Positions 12,100-21,825 of a stretch of 64,000 nucleotides of DNA are shown in pieces. How positions within the stretch are numbered: position 1 is the stretch's first letter; each line of letters starts with the position of its first letter. The DNA comes from Phycomyces nitens. Lineage: Eukaryota > Mucoromycota > Mucoromycetes > Mucorales > Phycomycetaceae. The DNA lies in the NCBI GenBank assembly GCA_022702545.1, contig JAHRBC010000001.1:4588001-4652000 (forward strand), in the 5' to 3' direction. The position numbers and the translations under genes were made by a program. The notes beneath the pieces are model-generated. The model made no database searches. It worked only from the letters and a program-made list of their open reading frames with translations, and was not told where the DNA came from.

Positions 12100-14157
12100 A
12101 TGTCATTCCTTCACCACATTGACAATCTGAGCCCTCCCACAATAGACTCCGACACCAACGAACAGACTATAGATATCAGGAACGACCATCTCGTTTCTAC
12201 TTCATCAGCCTCACCAGAAAATAACGAACATGTCTGGGCTTATGAGCCATCACACCCTGTCGATTACGCACAGCTGGAAATTGATGACTCGGAAACAACG
12301 CTACTGAGTAGCCAACAGAGACTTTTAGACCACGACGACACTGATGAAGAAGGTGATCCTGAAGAATCAAAGATATACAGATTGCCATCAGAAGGTGGAT
12401 CCATCTTCTCAAGCTTTGTGAGTTATTGCTTTTCCCTGTAATAGTCAAATAGAAAGTAAAACAAAACAAAAAAACTAACATACCCGACGACTAGCTTAAT
12501 ATGGCAAACAGCATCATAGGTGCGGGTATCATTGGGTTGCCGTTCGCATTCAAAGAGGCTGTGAGTGTAAAGTAAAAGAATCGAAAGGGTGCTTAAACAT
12601 TGTGCTTCCAGGGATTCTGGACAGGAATTGGGCTGTTGATTCTATTGACAGTGGTCGTAGGTAAGGAATCAGAGCCACAAAGAGAAACAGTAGGGGGATG
12701 GATTATTTGGGCTCATTTTTGATTTATTAAAAATTAAAATTTATTTTGGCTTAGATTGGACGGTCAGGCTACTGATGTACAATGGAAAACTAGCAGGGCG
12801 GGCAACATACCAAGATCTAATGGAATTCTCGTTTGGAAGACCTGGTCTTGTCGCAATATCCATATTTCAGTTTGCATTTGCATTTGGAGGTAAACAATGC
12901 TGTCAGCCATGATCATGTATGGCGTTATATTAATATAAATCATAGGCATGTGCGCTTACTGCGTTATTCTCGGTATGTTGCGTTTAAGTTTATGTAAACA
13001 ATCAGGGCAGATACTGATTCAATATTTGTGCCTGTCTTTCTACAGGAGACACGATTCCTCATGTCATTCGATCAATGTTTCCTAATATCCACAATGTACC
13101 TGTTGTATGGATATTTGGAAATCGCAGACTATGTATCACATTCTTCACTCTCTTTGTGTCTTATCCTCTTTCGCTCTATCGTGATATATCAAAGTTGGCA
13201 AAGACAAGTGCCCTTGCACTTGTTGCAATTGTAGTCATTATTGTGAGCGTTGCAATAGAAGGACCTAAAATGCCAGCCGAAATTCGTGGTTCGCCAGATA
13301 ATATGTTTGTGGCTATCAACAACGAAGTCTTCCAAGCCATTGCCGTTATCAGCTTTGGTAAGATTATTACACTCGATTGTTTTCTCTCTGCTAATATTAT
13401 GTTTAAATGCAAAGCCTTTGTGTGTCATCATAACAGTTTTTTGATATTTGGGTCTCTAAAGCAGCCATCCTTGAACAGATTTGCAGCTGTTACTCATTGG
13501 AGTATGTTAATTGCATTTGCAACATGCTTTATTTTGGCAGTATCTGGCTACTTGGTCTTTACAGATAAAACAACTGGTAAACAACATTGATAGATTATAC
13601 TATAATAATCAATTACTGATATGGTTTTTAGGAAATATTCTCAATAACTTCCCGCAAGATAACTTGCTTATAAATGTTGCACGGCTGGCATTTGGGCTCA
13701 ATATGTTTACAACAATTCCTCTAGAGGCCTTTGTTTGCCGCGAGGTAAATATTATGAGTCAATCTTGAAACTTTTATAAATCAAAGGTTTATTTATTTAG
13801 GTAATGGAAACATTTTTCTGGGCTTCCGAACCTTATAACCGCACACGGCATTGTGCTATTACAACTATTCTTGTTCTCATATCATTGATGATTTCGCTGG
13901 TTACATGTAATCTTGGTATTGTGCTCGAACTTACTGGCGCATTTTCAGCTACTGCCTTGGCCTTTATATTGCCTCCATTGTGTTATCTTAAATTGGCGAA
14001 TGGATCAGTCTGGCAGACAAACAAAATCCCTCATTGGTTGTGTATGATATTTGGCATTATTGTTATGGCTGTAAGTACATTCTACAGCCTACAAAAAGCA
14101 TTTTTAGGCTCAAGTGCTGGTGTACACGAGAGTCAAAAGGAGCTTGTATGCAATTAA
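12100..14157 (+). CDS. Amino-acid transporter, AAAP family (SLC38/AVT-like), nine exons
   Basis: Exons 12100-12417, 12495-12560, 12612-12660, 12755-12889, 12946-12972, 13046-13357, 13415-13576, 13632-13744 and 13801-14157 close in frame to 512 residues. A hydrophilic acidic N-tail of about 105 residues precedes the first span LNMANSIIGAGIIGLPFAF, the diagnostic AAAP/SLC38 motif. About ten more hydrophobic spans follow (for example FTLFVSYPLSLYRDI, HWSMLIAFATCFILAVSGY, LVLISLMISLVTCNLGIVLE). The family moves neutral amino acids, often across the vacuolar membrane (AVT5-7 in yeast) with protons or sodium. The acidic N-tail suggests a vacuolar AVT-type member, an inference. Every intron is a short GT-AG intron, and one exon is only 27 nt. 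Confidence 0.93.
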
Positions 14158-14906
14158 ATAAAAATTGTATTTTTTCTCTTTTTTCTTTCTTTTTAAACAG
14201 CCTTGTATAATAAGAGTATATTTATATAATGGGGTAGATTCTGAGATGGCATGATCTTGAAATGCCATTTTCTTTTAAATAAAATACTAGTATATATATT
14301 TGCTTTCTTTTATCTAATCTTTTATTTTTAATTAAGTATTTGTAAGCAAAATAAAACTATAATTAAAGTCAAAGAAGTGATTGTTACTGTCTTTGATAAA
14401 AGAGTAAAAGTATTAGTTAGCTATTTATAAAAGATATTTGCATAAGGATATAATGTATACTACTACAAGACTCTTTTATATAAAATTTTGTAAATATATA
14501 TATACAAATTATAGCTTACAAATTATTATTAACAAAACTATCTAGCCTTTGCTTAGCATGTTAGCAAAGCATGTTAATGACTGTATAGATTCTAAAATAA
14601 AGAGAAACATAACTTAAAGAACCTTGAGATCTTGAAACATATTCTTAAAAAAGATTAGTATAATATAAAAATTAAAATATATTTAATTTATTAAGATTTA
14701 ATTACAAATCAGTTTATTTTTATTAAATCAAAGAAAAAAATTCACAAATACAAGTATAATAAAGTATAATAAAAAATTATTAAATTAAATTATTCTGAAC
14801 AAAAATAAAAATATTCTAAACAAAAATATACTTATACTGAACAAAAAAATGTACAAAAATAAAAATTTATAACATAAAAATATAATAAATAAAAGTAAAA
14901 ATTATT
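14158..14906. other. AT-rich spacer left of the Harbinger element
   Basis: Very AT-rich, with near-repeats of AACAAAAATA/TAAAAATA around 14795-14890. No gene seen. Confidence 0.45.
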
Positions 14907-14909
14907 TTA

Positions 14910-15208
14910 AGGTGTTCTTCACTTTTTTTTATAAAATGTAAAAAAGGAAATTATCTTAATTTAGTAAATTAATTAATTATTATGGTAGGTATTAAGCCCG
15001 TATTTAGTAGAAACTTTACCAAATATATCGGTAAAAATAATTATTTTTACTGATATAAAAGGGTTTGTGTATTATTTTTACTGATATAAAAGGGTTGTGT
15101 AAGCCAAATTACTAAATAAAATAAAACACGTTTAAAAAAGAAAAGTTATGTATCTAAAACATACTTGCTAAACTGACATGTTACTCAGCTCATTTCTTTA
15201 GCCTTTAT
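14910..15208 (+). repeat. Left terminal inverted repeat of Harbinger element
   Basis: Starts AGGTGTTCTTCACTTTTTTT. It contains the 20-bp perfect palindrome GTAAAAATAATTATTTTTAC at 15031-15050 and two copies of a roughly 30-bp unit with core TGATATAAAAGGGTT. Then follows a stretch (AAGCCAAATTACTAAATAAA ... ACATACTTGCTAAACT) that recurs inverted in the right repeat. Confidence 0.9.
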
Positions 15209-15342
15209 TTATATATCAACATTCTAAATATATAGTAATTAATTAGACATTTTAGTAAATATTAGTTTCAATACTAGAATCCCATTTTTATTTCTCATTA
15301 TTGTATTACTTTACTCTTTTCTCTATTTCAAGCTTCTTAAAA

Positions 15343-16905
15343 ATGATCAGCAACAACCTCAGCAACCTCATCTACACAGAGTTGGACGAGTTATACCAGC
15401 TCCTCTCTGATGCTCAAAAAATGAACTCTGATGCTCAAGAAATGAACTCTGATCCTGAAGATGACGACCTTACCAATTCAATTCGAAGATCAAATCTTAA
15501 TATTATCTGCCTCAAGGTCATGGTCCACAACTTTTACATGGCTACCCTTGCTTTGAGCAACCCAATGACCTTTGATGTTCAATTGAGTTATTACCGCGCC
15601 TCTCCTCTGTTCATTGAAGAAGGCCATCAAAATGAATCTACTGGTCCGTATACCAGCACTTGGTGGAGCCATTGTCACCCCAATCTTGATGATGGCACTG
15701 GAATAAACAGCTTCCAGGCTCATTACCGAGTCAACAGACATACGTTTGACTTTATCGTATATGCCTTGAAGAGAGACCCTGCCTTCCAGAAATCAAACAG
15801 GAGAGACAGATTTAGCTGTCCAGTCTGGAAACAAGTTGCTGTTGTTCTCTGGCGACTAAGCAATACCCATATGGGGTATCGGTTGGCTTCTGAGTTCTTT
15901 GGTATCCCCCAATCCTCATACCATAGGTTTACCGAGAGATTCTTGGATGGCATCATGAGTAGCCTCCTCAATCTGACTATCAAGTGGCCAGAAACGATTG
16001 AGGATTGCCAAAAAATCATGGCAGGGTTTGCAGTCCATTCGCAAACAGGCAACAGGCATCTGAATGGGTGCATTGGCGCCATTGATGGAAAGCTGGTATC
16101 AATCCAAAAGCCGTCAAAGTTTGGGAACAGCTGGCTTGATAGGCATGGAAATGCATCCATGTCTCTCATGGCAGTCTGTGACCACAAAAAGAGATTTACA
16201 AAGATCTATGTTGGCCATCCAGGTAAGCAACACTGAGTGATAGCAATACTATCAGTATTAATAAGACTGTTATACTTAGGCAGCCAACATGACACACATG
16301 TCTTCAAATCCAGTGAGCTATATAACAATATGATCCACCGCCCAGCCAGTCTCTTCCCTGACCCTAGGTCTTTCATTGTTGGAGGTACTTTATACTTCTT
16401 TAACATTTTCAAACAAAACTAATTGGATATGATTATTATATTACTAGACTCTGGGTATCCAAACCTTCAACACTGCCTGACACCATACTGCCGCTCTGCC
16501 AGCACCACCCAAGAAGAAAAGACCTTCAACAAGGTCCATTCTTCTACAAGATTTGTGATCGAGAACGCCTTTGGTCTGTTGGTTAGCCGCTGGAGGTTTA
16601 TGTTCAAGCATGTGTATGTCAAAGATACAAACTGGATGGCCAAGGTCATTACTGCTTGCTGTATTTTGCACAACATGTGTATCAACTTTGGTGACAGCAC
16701 CGAGTACCTGGAAGAGCTTGCTGGAGGCGCCAGAAATATTGACAATGCCCAAAGCATTTTGAATTGGTATATTGAAGCCAACAATGTTGAGGGCATCAGC
16801 CTCACCGCCCTTGATCATCCAGAAAATGACGAAAGACCATCAGAGTCTAGTCTTTCAGAGGCTGGAAGAAGAAGACGAGATGAAGTCAAGAACTCTCTCC
16901 AGTAA
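15343..16905 (+). CDS. HARBI1-like nuclease (DDE_Tnp_4), three exons
   Basis: Transposase of the element. Exons 15343-16222, 16280-16384 and 16448-16905 join in frame to 480 residues. An N-terminal helical part includes a repeated DAQKMNSDAQEMNSD stretch. Then come an HTH-like block (VWKQVAVVLWRLSNTHMGYRL) and the catalytic core: first Asp in IGAIDGK, HPGSQHDTHVFKSSELY, second Asp in GDSGYP, and Glu in RFVIENAFGLLVSRWR, with the family hallmark CCILHNMCI near the end. All three acidic residues are present, so the nuclease looks intact. ATG 15343 was chosen because it is the first ATG of the frame. Both introns are GT-AG and sit within conserved motifs (after GHP and after FIVG), which supports them. 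Confidence 0.92.
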
Positions 16906-17031
16906 AACTTTTAAAAAATATTGATATACTTTGACTGAAGTTTTGGTTGGTTTAATAGATAATTGATACAAGAAATAAGAAAAGGTAATACATATAAAGA
17001 GGAAAAGAGAAGAAGAAAAAAGGAAATAATA

Positions 17032-18111
17032 CTATTCTTCTGTATTGTCAGAAGAGGAAGATGGGGTGTGGTTTTGAGGGTTGAAAGACTGGAACTTGGC
17101 GATTTTTTCTCTGCTCTCCATTTCTTGTTGTCTCATTTCCAAGCTTTCTCTGGAAATATTCTCCCAGCTTAACCGGTCTAATTGACGTGCCTCAGAAGCT
17201 GCAATATCACGATCCCTGATATCTGCAAAATTTTGGGTGACCAATGCCCTCATTTGTCTCATTTCAGAGATTATAGCCGTAGCTAAAGTATTAGGATCCT
17301 GTCTTGGTACTGGTGAATGAGACAAAAACTGCCTAAATTCATCTCTGGTAAGTTCGGTATGGCCACCTGTCAATGGTTGCACTGGCACTGGTGTTGATGC
17401 TGGTGCTGGTGTTGATGCTGGCACTGGTGCTGGTTCTGGCGCTGGTGCTGGTTCTGGCGCTGGTGTTGGTGCTGGAGAAACTGAAGAGATTTGTCTCGAA
17501 TATGCCTCTCTAATAAATTGAGCCTCGCCAAAGTAAGTAGCCTGGTATGAGCAATTATCCGATTGTATGTAATGCGTAGTAGAGCGAGAGGTAGAACCAC
17601 TCCCAGCTCTGGCTGATTCTACAAGCATTGGTGGCCAGAAACTTGGATCACACATGGTAATGTCCTTCATGTCATCAAAGTGCTCATATCTTGTATTGGG
17701 AGGTAGACCACCAGAACCAGTTCTTTTTATTTCTGTAGTGATCTTGTGGAAAGAAGTCTTGATTCTTGTGAACTTATCCTTAGTGTATTGCACATTTTTA
17801 TACTTTTATTTAAATGTATGGCCAGCAGGAGTTGATGCATACTGGATGACATCAGGATGGTTGCAGAATTTATTGTGCAAGGAATTCCACAATGAATTTT
17901 TTCCATAACTGTCTGCTTTGGAAAGCTTGTGGTAAGTGTCTTCTTCGATGATGAGGCAAAGAAGCAACTTTTCTGTTCCAATGTCCCATTCGCGTCGTCG
18001 ATTATTGGAAACATTCAAGGCTTCATTGACATCATTGTCAATAACTTCTTGTGATTCCTCGTTGTTATCAGTCAAAGCAAAGGTAAAGGCCTGGTAGTTG
18101 TTAGGATTCAT
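17032..18111 (-). pseudogene. Harbinger partner protein, Myb/SANT-like, broken by one in-frame stop
   Basis: Minus-strand frame from ATG 18111. An acidic N-tail is followed by a Myb/SANT-like domain beginning REWDIGTEKLLLCLIIEED and continuing KNSLWNSLHNKFCNHPDV. A TAA at 17806-17808 stops it in the middle of the domain. The same frame then resumes (KYKNVQYTKDKFTRIKTSF) and stays open for about 255 more residues, with a Pro/Ala/Glu tandem repeat (PAPEPAPAPEPAP, near 17390-17470) and a glutamine/glutamate-rich coiled C-part ending SSSSDNTEE. No GT-AG intron that removes the stop keeps the frame. Partner proteins of this type bind the TIRs and bring the nuclease to DNA. Either this copy is dead or the stop is a sequencing error. 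Confidence 0.82.
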
Positions 18112-18184
18112 TTTTATGTAAAGTATTGTTTAAAAGATGAGTAACTAGATGGCAAAAGGAAACAGTATAGAATACAAAGTAGTA

Positions 18185-18667
18185 GTAATAAAGGCTATGA
18201 AATAAGCTGAGTAACATGTTAGTTTAGCAAGTATGTTTTGGATGTATAAATTTTCTTTTTTAGACGTATTTTATTTTATTTAGTAATTTGGCTTACACAA
18301 ACCCTTTTATATCAATAAAAATAATACACAAACCTTTTTATATCAATAAAAATAATACACAAGCCCTTTTATATTGGTAAAGTAATACACAACCCTTTTA
18401 TATCAGTAAAAAATAATACACAACCCTTTTATATTGGTAAAAAACAATACACAACCCTTTTATATCAGTAAAAATATTACACAACCCTTTTATATCAGTA
18501 AAAATAAGTACAATCCTTTTATATCGGTAAAAATAATTATTTTTACTGATATATTTGGTAAAGTTTCTACTAAATATGGGCTTAATACCTACCATAATAA
18601 TTAATTAATTTACTAAATTAAGATAATTTCCTTTTTTACATTTTATAAAAAAAAGTGAAGAACACCT
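18185..18667 (-). repeat. Right terminal inverted repeat with eight tandem subterminal units
   Basis: Inverse of the left repeat, ending GTGAAGAACACCT. Between about 18297 and 18541 it holds eight tandem units of 29-32 bp with core AACCCTTTTATATCAGTAAA, compared with two in the left repeat. The same 20-bp palindrome as on the left lies at 18527-18546. Units differ by a few bases (TATATCAGT, TATATTGGT, TATATCGGT), so they have had time to diverge. Confidence 0.9.
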
Positions 18668-19289
18668 TTAATAAAAAATAAAAAATAGATATATGAAATT
18701 TAGAGATATTTTTAGTTATTTAAATAAGTGCTAGAGCTACTATATTTTATTTTTTAAATAAATAGAGACATTTGGGGATTAAACCCAGTGTAATATTTGC
18801 AGTAGAGAAATGGGACGGTGGATACTTTGAGACTCTTTATTGTGGTTTAGAAAAAGTTAAAGTATATCCAGTTCTTGATTCAAGAAGTATGTTAACTTAG
18901 TATTTATAATTATTGTTATAATTCTTATCAGCTTGGATATTCATTATCATAATAGCTGTGTTATCAGTTAATAGGTATTTTGGGACTTTGTCCCACAATA
19001 GATTGGGTATGGTATTTTCATATTTGGATAAGGATTTCTGGATGGTATAGTTTGTCTTGATTTTAGATAATCCAGCTATCTGGGTTTATATATCACTTTT
19101 CTCTGATATACCATTATGCCAAATACAACACAGACCAGTACATTCTTTGGGATTGCATCTCCCCAATTGCACATATATATAGACCAGATCTCAACATGAT
19201 AAAATTGATTTATAAATGTTTTTTAAAAAAGTTTATCATTGTAGAGAGTAAACAAATGGATAAGGTATTGCGGAAGGTTGTGGGTTGGG

Positions 19290-19881
19290 CTAGTAGGCAG
19301 AGGGCTGAGAGTTTCTGCTACTCTCTTCAAGCTTTGAAATTCGTTCTTTGAGATCTTCAATCTCTTGCTTGGCCTCATGCAGTTCTTGCCTGTTCTGCAT
19401 AACCTCCTGTATGCACTCACAGACCTTTTCCCTTGTCTTGAGATGCTCTTTCTTGTTCCCGTAGAACTTGTACTTTATGTCCCGCATCACCTCCAATACG
19501 TCTTCAGTCATTTTTTGATGGCAGCCTCGCTCCCTTTTGTCTGCTTCCATGGCCAAGGCAATGTCCTTCTCAAGAGATTCCTTTAGACTGATTTTTTGAT
19601 ATTTAGGAATCTTTTTAGTGGGAATCTCTTGAGAAGTAGAAGCACTGCCATTTGTATCCAATTGCTCACAATTCATCTCGTTCTGCTGGACTGACTGTGT
19701 AGGAGCTCAGATAAGAGCCTCCTTTTTCTTCTTGTTTGTCCCTTCTAAGGCTGTGATCCTTATTGTTGCTTCTGCACCTCTCTTTCTGATCATATTCTCT
19801 GTTGCAGCTGTTGTGGGTAGAGTAAAAATAGGAAAGATACAAAAGAATTTGTGAGAACTTGTGTAGGGTGTTTATTATCAA
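19290..19881 (-). pseudogene. Coiled-coil protein fragment in second element
   Basis: Minus-strand frame of about 197 codons containing one stop near 19707. The upstream part reads MIRKRGAEATIRITALEGTN. The downstream part is strongly helical and charged, with QEIEDLKERISKLEESS near the end, a clear leucine/isoleucine heptad coiled coil. I see no transposase motif. It probably represents the C-terminal part of the same decayed gene as the fragment at 20400-20990. Confidence 0.5.
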
Positions 19882-20399
19882 GAAAAAGGTTATGTTTCTA
19901 CATAGAACTAACTACTGATATTTATATGTTTTCTGATTTATAATTCAGTATATGCTTTGGTAATATTTATCATGATGAGTCATCTTCCAGGAGTATTGTC
20001 TTTCTGGAAAGATCCAGAGAGACCTATTGATATGATACTTCTCCAGTCAGATCAGCCAGAGAGCTTTGGTAAAGAAGAGCATTTATGCTATTGGTAATAT
20101 TTTAATATTCTGACCCAGATACTTGGGTAATGTTTTAGAATTATTAATTCATTGTAGTTGTAGTCTCTCAATCAAGTATTCATATAATAAATGAAATATG
20201 TAGATAGAATATAATGATGACATTAGATAAATATGTGTATATCTGTATATCCCATATTATGGTGATAACAATAATAATAATAAATAATAATCAATTATGT
20301 GTATAATGATCTATGTATTGGATAATCTCATAAAGGCAGATCCGTTTGACTGGAATAGCTGAGGATATTATTTTATCCTTCAGTCTTACTCTCAGATTC

Positions 20400-20990
20400 A
20401 GCAGTGATCAATACTCATTTACAACAGCAGCTTCATCATTTTCACTCTTCTTCAACTCTGCAGCTGTCATCTAATATTCAAAAGTAAATATATTTTCTAT
20501 TTAACATATATAAGGCTTTATCTTAAGTAAACATACCAACTGATCTAATGAAATAATATGATTTTCCAAATCAGTCTCAGAATTATTTGTGCCAGTACCA
20601 CCTCTTTCTTTCCTTTGCTTTTCCTTGATTTGCTTTCTAGAATCCTGAACAAATTTTTTGATTGCAGTCATACCAACAGGATGGCTGTTTGGGTTACTTT
20701 TGTTAACTTCATCCTGGACTTTCTCCCATACCTTGGTGATGTTGCCTTGTTGCTACTCAAAAGGATGGTAGAAAAGTGTGGCCTCAATATAAGCCAACTT
20801 TCTTTCATCATTTAACCTTCTACATTTTCCAGAAGTTTGCAAACTTCTTCCAAAAAATTTCAGGTTAGTGTTGTTGTTGAGTGATTCTTGAGACATTTGA
20901 GCAAATATATTGAAGTGTATAAGTGCAAAGGTTAGACAAGGTGGGATAAAAAGCATATAATTTATAGCTTTTGACATGGTGTATGTCATT
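20400..20990 (-). pseudogene. Myb/SANT-like DNA-binding fragment in second element
   Basis: Minus strand, one frame interrupted by stops. RLNDERKLAYIEATLFYHPF is followed by a stop, then QQGNITKVWEKVQDEVNKSN, then GMTAIKKFVQDSRKQIKEKQ. The trihelix/SANT-like pattern (W in KVWEKV, aromatic and basic spacing, KK..RKQIKEK) resembles helper proteins of DNA transposons. It is clearly decayed. The downstream exon would reach MTAAELKKSEND near 20470. Confidence 0.5.
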
Positions 20991-21365
20991 TTGATTCTAC
21001 TCAGAGCATGAATATAATAGAAAGATGTATGATGCTTTTTGCAGGATTTCTTTCAACACGTCACTTTCAACACTTGCATTATATTTGGCAATATACAAGC
21101 CAGACTATAGCATATATGATTGATTTATTTTAAAAGGCAGAATAATGCCTGTGCTGTCGCTATTAGTGATAAAATCTGCTTGAATTGTTGCTATTTTGTG
21201 TAACATTCAGAGCAAATTTCCTTTTATAGTAGTTGACGCTATCTGGGTTTAATCCCCAAATGTCTAATAAATATTTTTAAAAAATATTATTTAAATTAAT
21301 AAGAAAATACATGCGCTTTATTTTTGTGTACTATAATTAAATTAGCAAACAGTCTAACCATATAT

Positions 21366-21437
21366 GGCTTCTTGGTTTAGTGGTATAATTCTCGCTTAGG
21401 GTGCGAGAGGTCCCGGGTTCGATTCCCGGAGAAGCCC
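21366..21437 (+). tRNA. tRNA-Pro (anticodon AGG)
   Basis: A 72-nt cloverleaf with no intron. The acceptor stem GGCTTCT pairs with AGAAGCC plus discriminator C. The D-arm is TGGTTTAGTGGTA. The anticodon arm TCTCGC-TTAGGGT-GCGAGA gives anticodon AGG. The T-arm is CCGGG-TTCGATT-CCCGG. A-box (TGGTTTAGTGG) and B-box (GGTTCGATTCC) promoters are intact. Confidence 0.97.
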
Positions 21438-21457
21438 TTGGATCATTCCGAGATATC

Positions 21458-21469
21458 TTTTGATTTTTT
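21458..21469 (+). terminator. Pol III terminator of tRNA-Pro
   Basis: T-runs TTTT (21458-21461) and TTTTTT (21464-21469) lie 21-32 bp beyond the tRNA end, the usual RNA polymerase III stop. Confidence 0.75.
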
Positions 21470-21519
21470 CGTTTGTCGGACATTATTTTGATGAATCCGT
21501 AAAATCTGAAGATGATTAA

Positions 21520-21629
21520 CCGCAGTACTTCTTTACGCGCAGTAACATCGTCCTGAGCATTAACCGCAGTACAATGTCTCTTCTTTTATTAAAATATCAT
21601 ATAATAGCTACTGCGGATAATGCGCAGTA
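21520..21629. promoter_or_regulatory. Cluster of five GCAGTA-core motifs
   Basis: CCGCAGTA at 21520 and 21564, GCGCAGTA at 21537 and 21622, and the inverse TACTGCGG at 21609: five copies in 110 bp. Two copies share the longer context TAACCGCAGTAC. In DNA this AT-rich, GC-containing repeated octamers are unlikely by chance. They may be protein-binding sites or the subterminal motif of an eroded transposon. No gene start is obvious nearby. Confidence 0.4.
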
Positions 21630-21825
21630 TTAGTTAGAAAACTATATAAGATAACCAAAGTCATAACAATGAAAAGTATCTTTTATCCTCTCTTTGATTT
21701 TACGTATACTCCTGTTTCCCCAGTGGGATTGACCTTTTGGCTTTGTTATAGTAAAAGGAAGACAATCCCAGATCAGGAACGGCAGGTTAAAGAAAAGAAT
21801 CGTAACCACAGTTCTTGGTGTCAAG

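Larger units (their letters stand above)
14907..18670. mobile_element. Complete PIF/Harbinger DNA transposon with TTA target-site duplication
   Basis: The element spans 14910-18667 (3758 bp) and is flanked on each side by TTA (14907-14909 and 18668-18670), the TWA-type duplication expected for PIF/Harbinger. It begins AGGTGTTCTTCAC and ends with the exact inverse GTGAAGAACACCT. The inverted repeats continue with only scattered differences for roughly 300 bp on the left (to about 15208) and about 480 bp on the right (from about 18185). The size difference comes from extra tandem units on the right. Inside are a plus-strand nuclease gene (15343-16905) and a convergent minus-strand Myb/SANT-like gene (17032-18111), the two-gene layout typical of the superfamily. 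High TIR similarity implies a recent insertion, but the SANT gene carries a stop. Confidence 0.93.
18766..21265. mobile_element. Second TIR-bounded element, apparently without transposase
   Basis: A 23-bp perfect inverted repeat, starting AGACATTTGGGGATTAAACC at 18766-18788, recurs inverted at 21243-21265, defining a 2500-bp unit. AATAAATA occurs just outside both ends (18757-18764 with one extra G, and 21266-21273). This could be an 8-bp target duplication, but the DNA is so AT-rich that this is weak. Inside are only minus-strand relics of a SANT-like/coiled-coil protein; no DDE or other transposase motif was found. It lies 95 bp from the Harbinger element and ends 100 bp before a tRNA gene. 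The superfamily is unassigned. Confidence 0.65.

Noticed and set aside
16444..16818. Minus-strand open frames across the Harbinger nuclease
   Set aside because: They are antisense shadows of the third nuclease exon, which carries clear family motifs in the plus strand.
17370..17600. Open frame rich in Gln-His repeats on the minus strand
   Set aside because: It is the shifted frame of the Pro/Ala/Glu repeat of the Harbinger partner gene.
18297..18541. Regular 29-32 bp repeats resembling a CRISPR array
   Set aside because: Units are directly adjacent with no unique spacers, lie in a transposon TIR, and the genome is eukaryotic.
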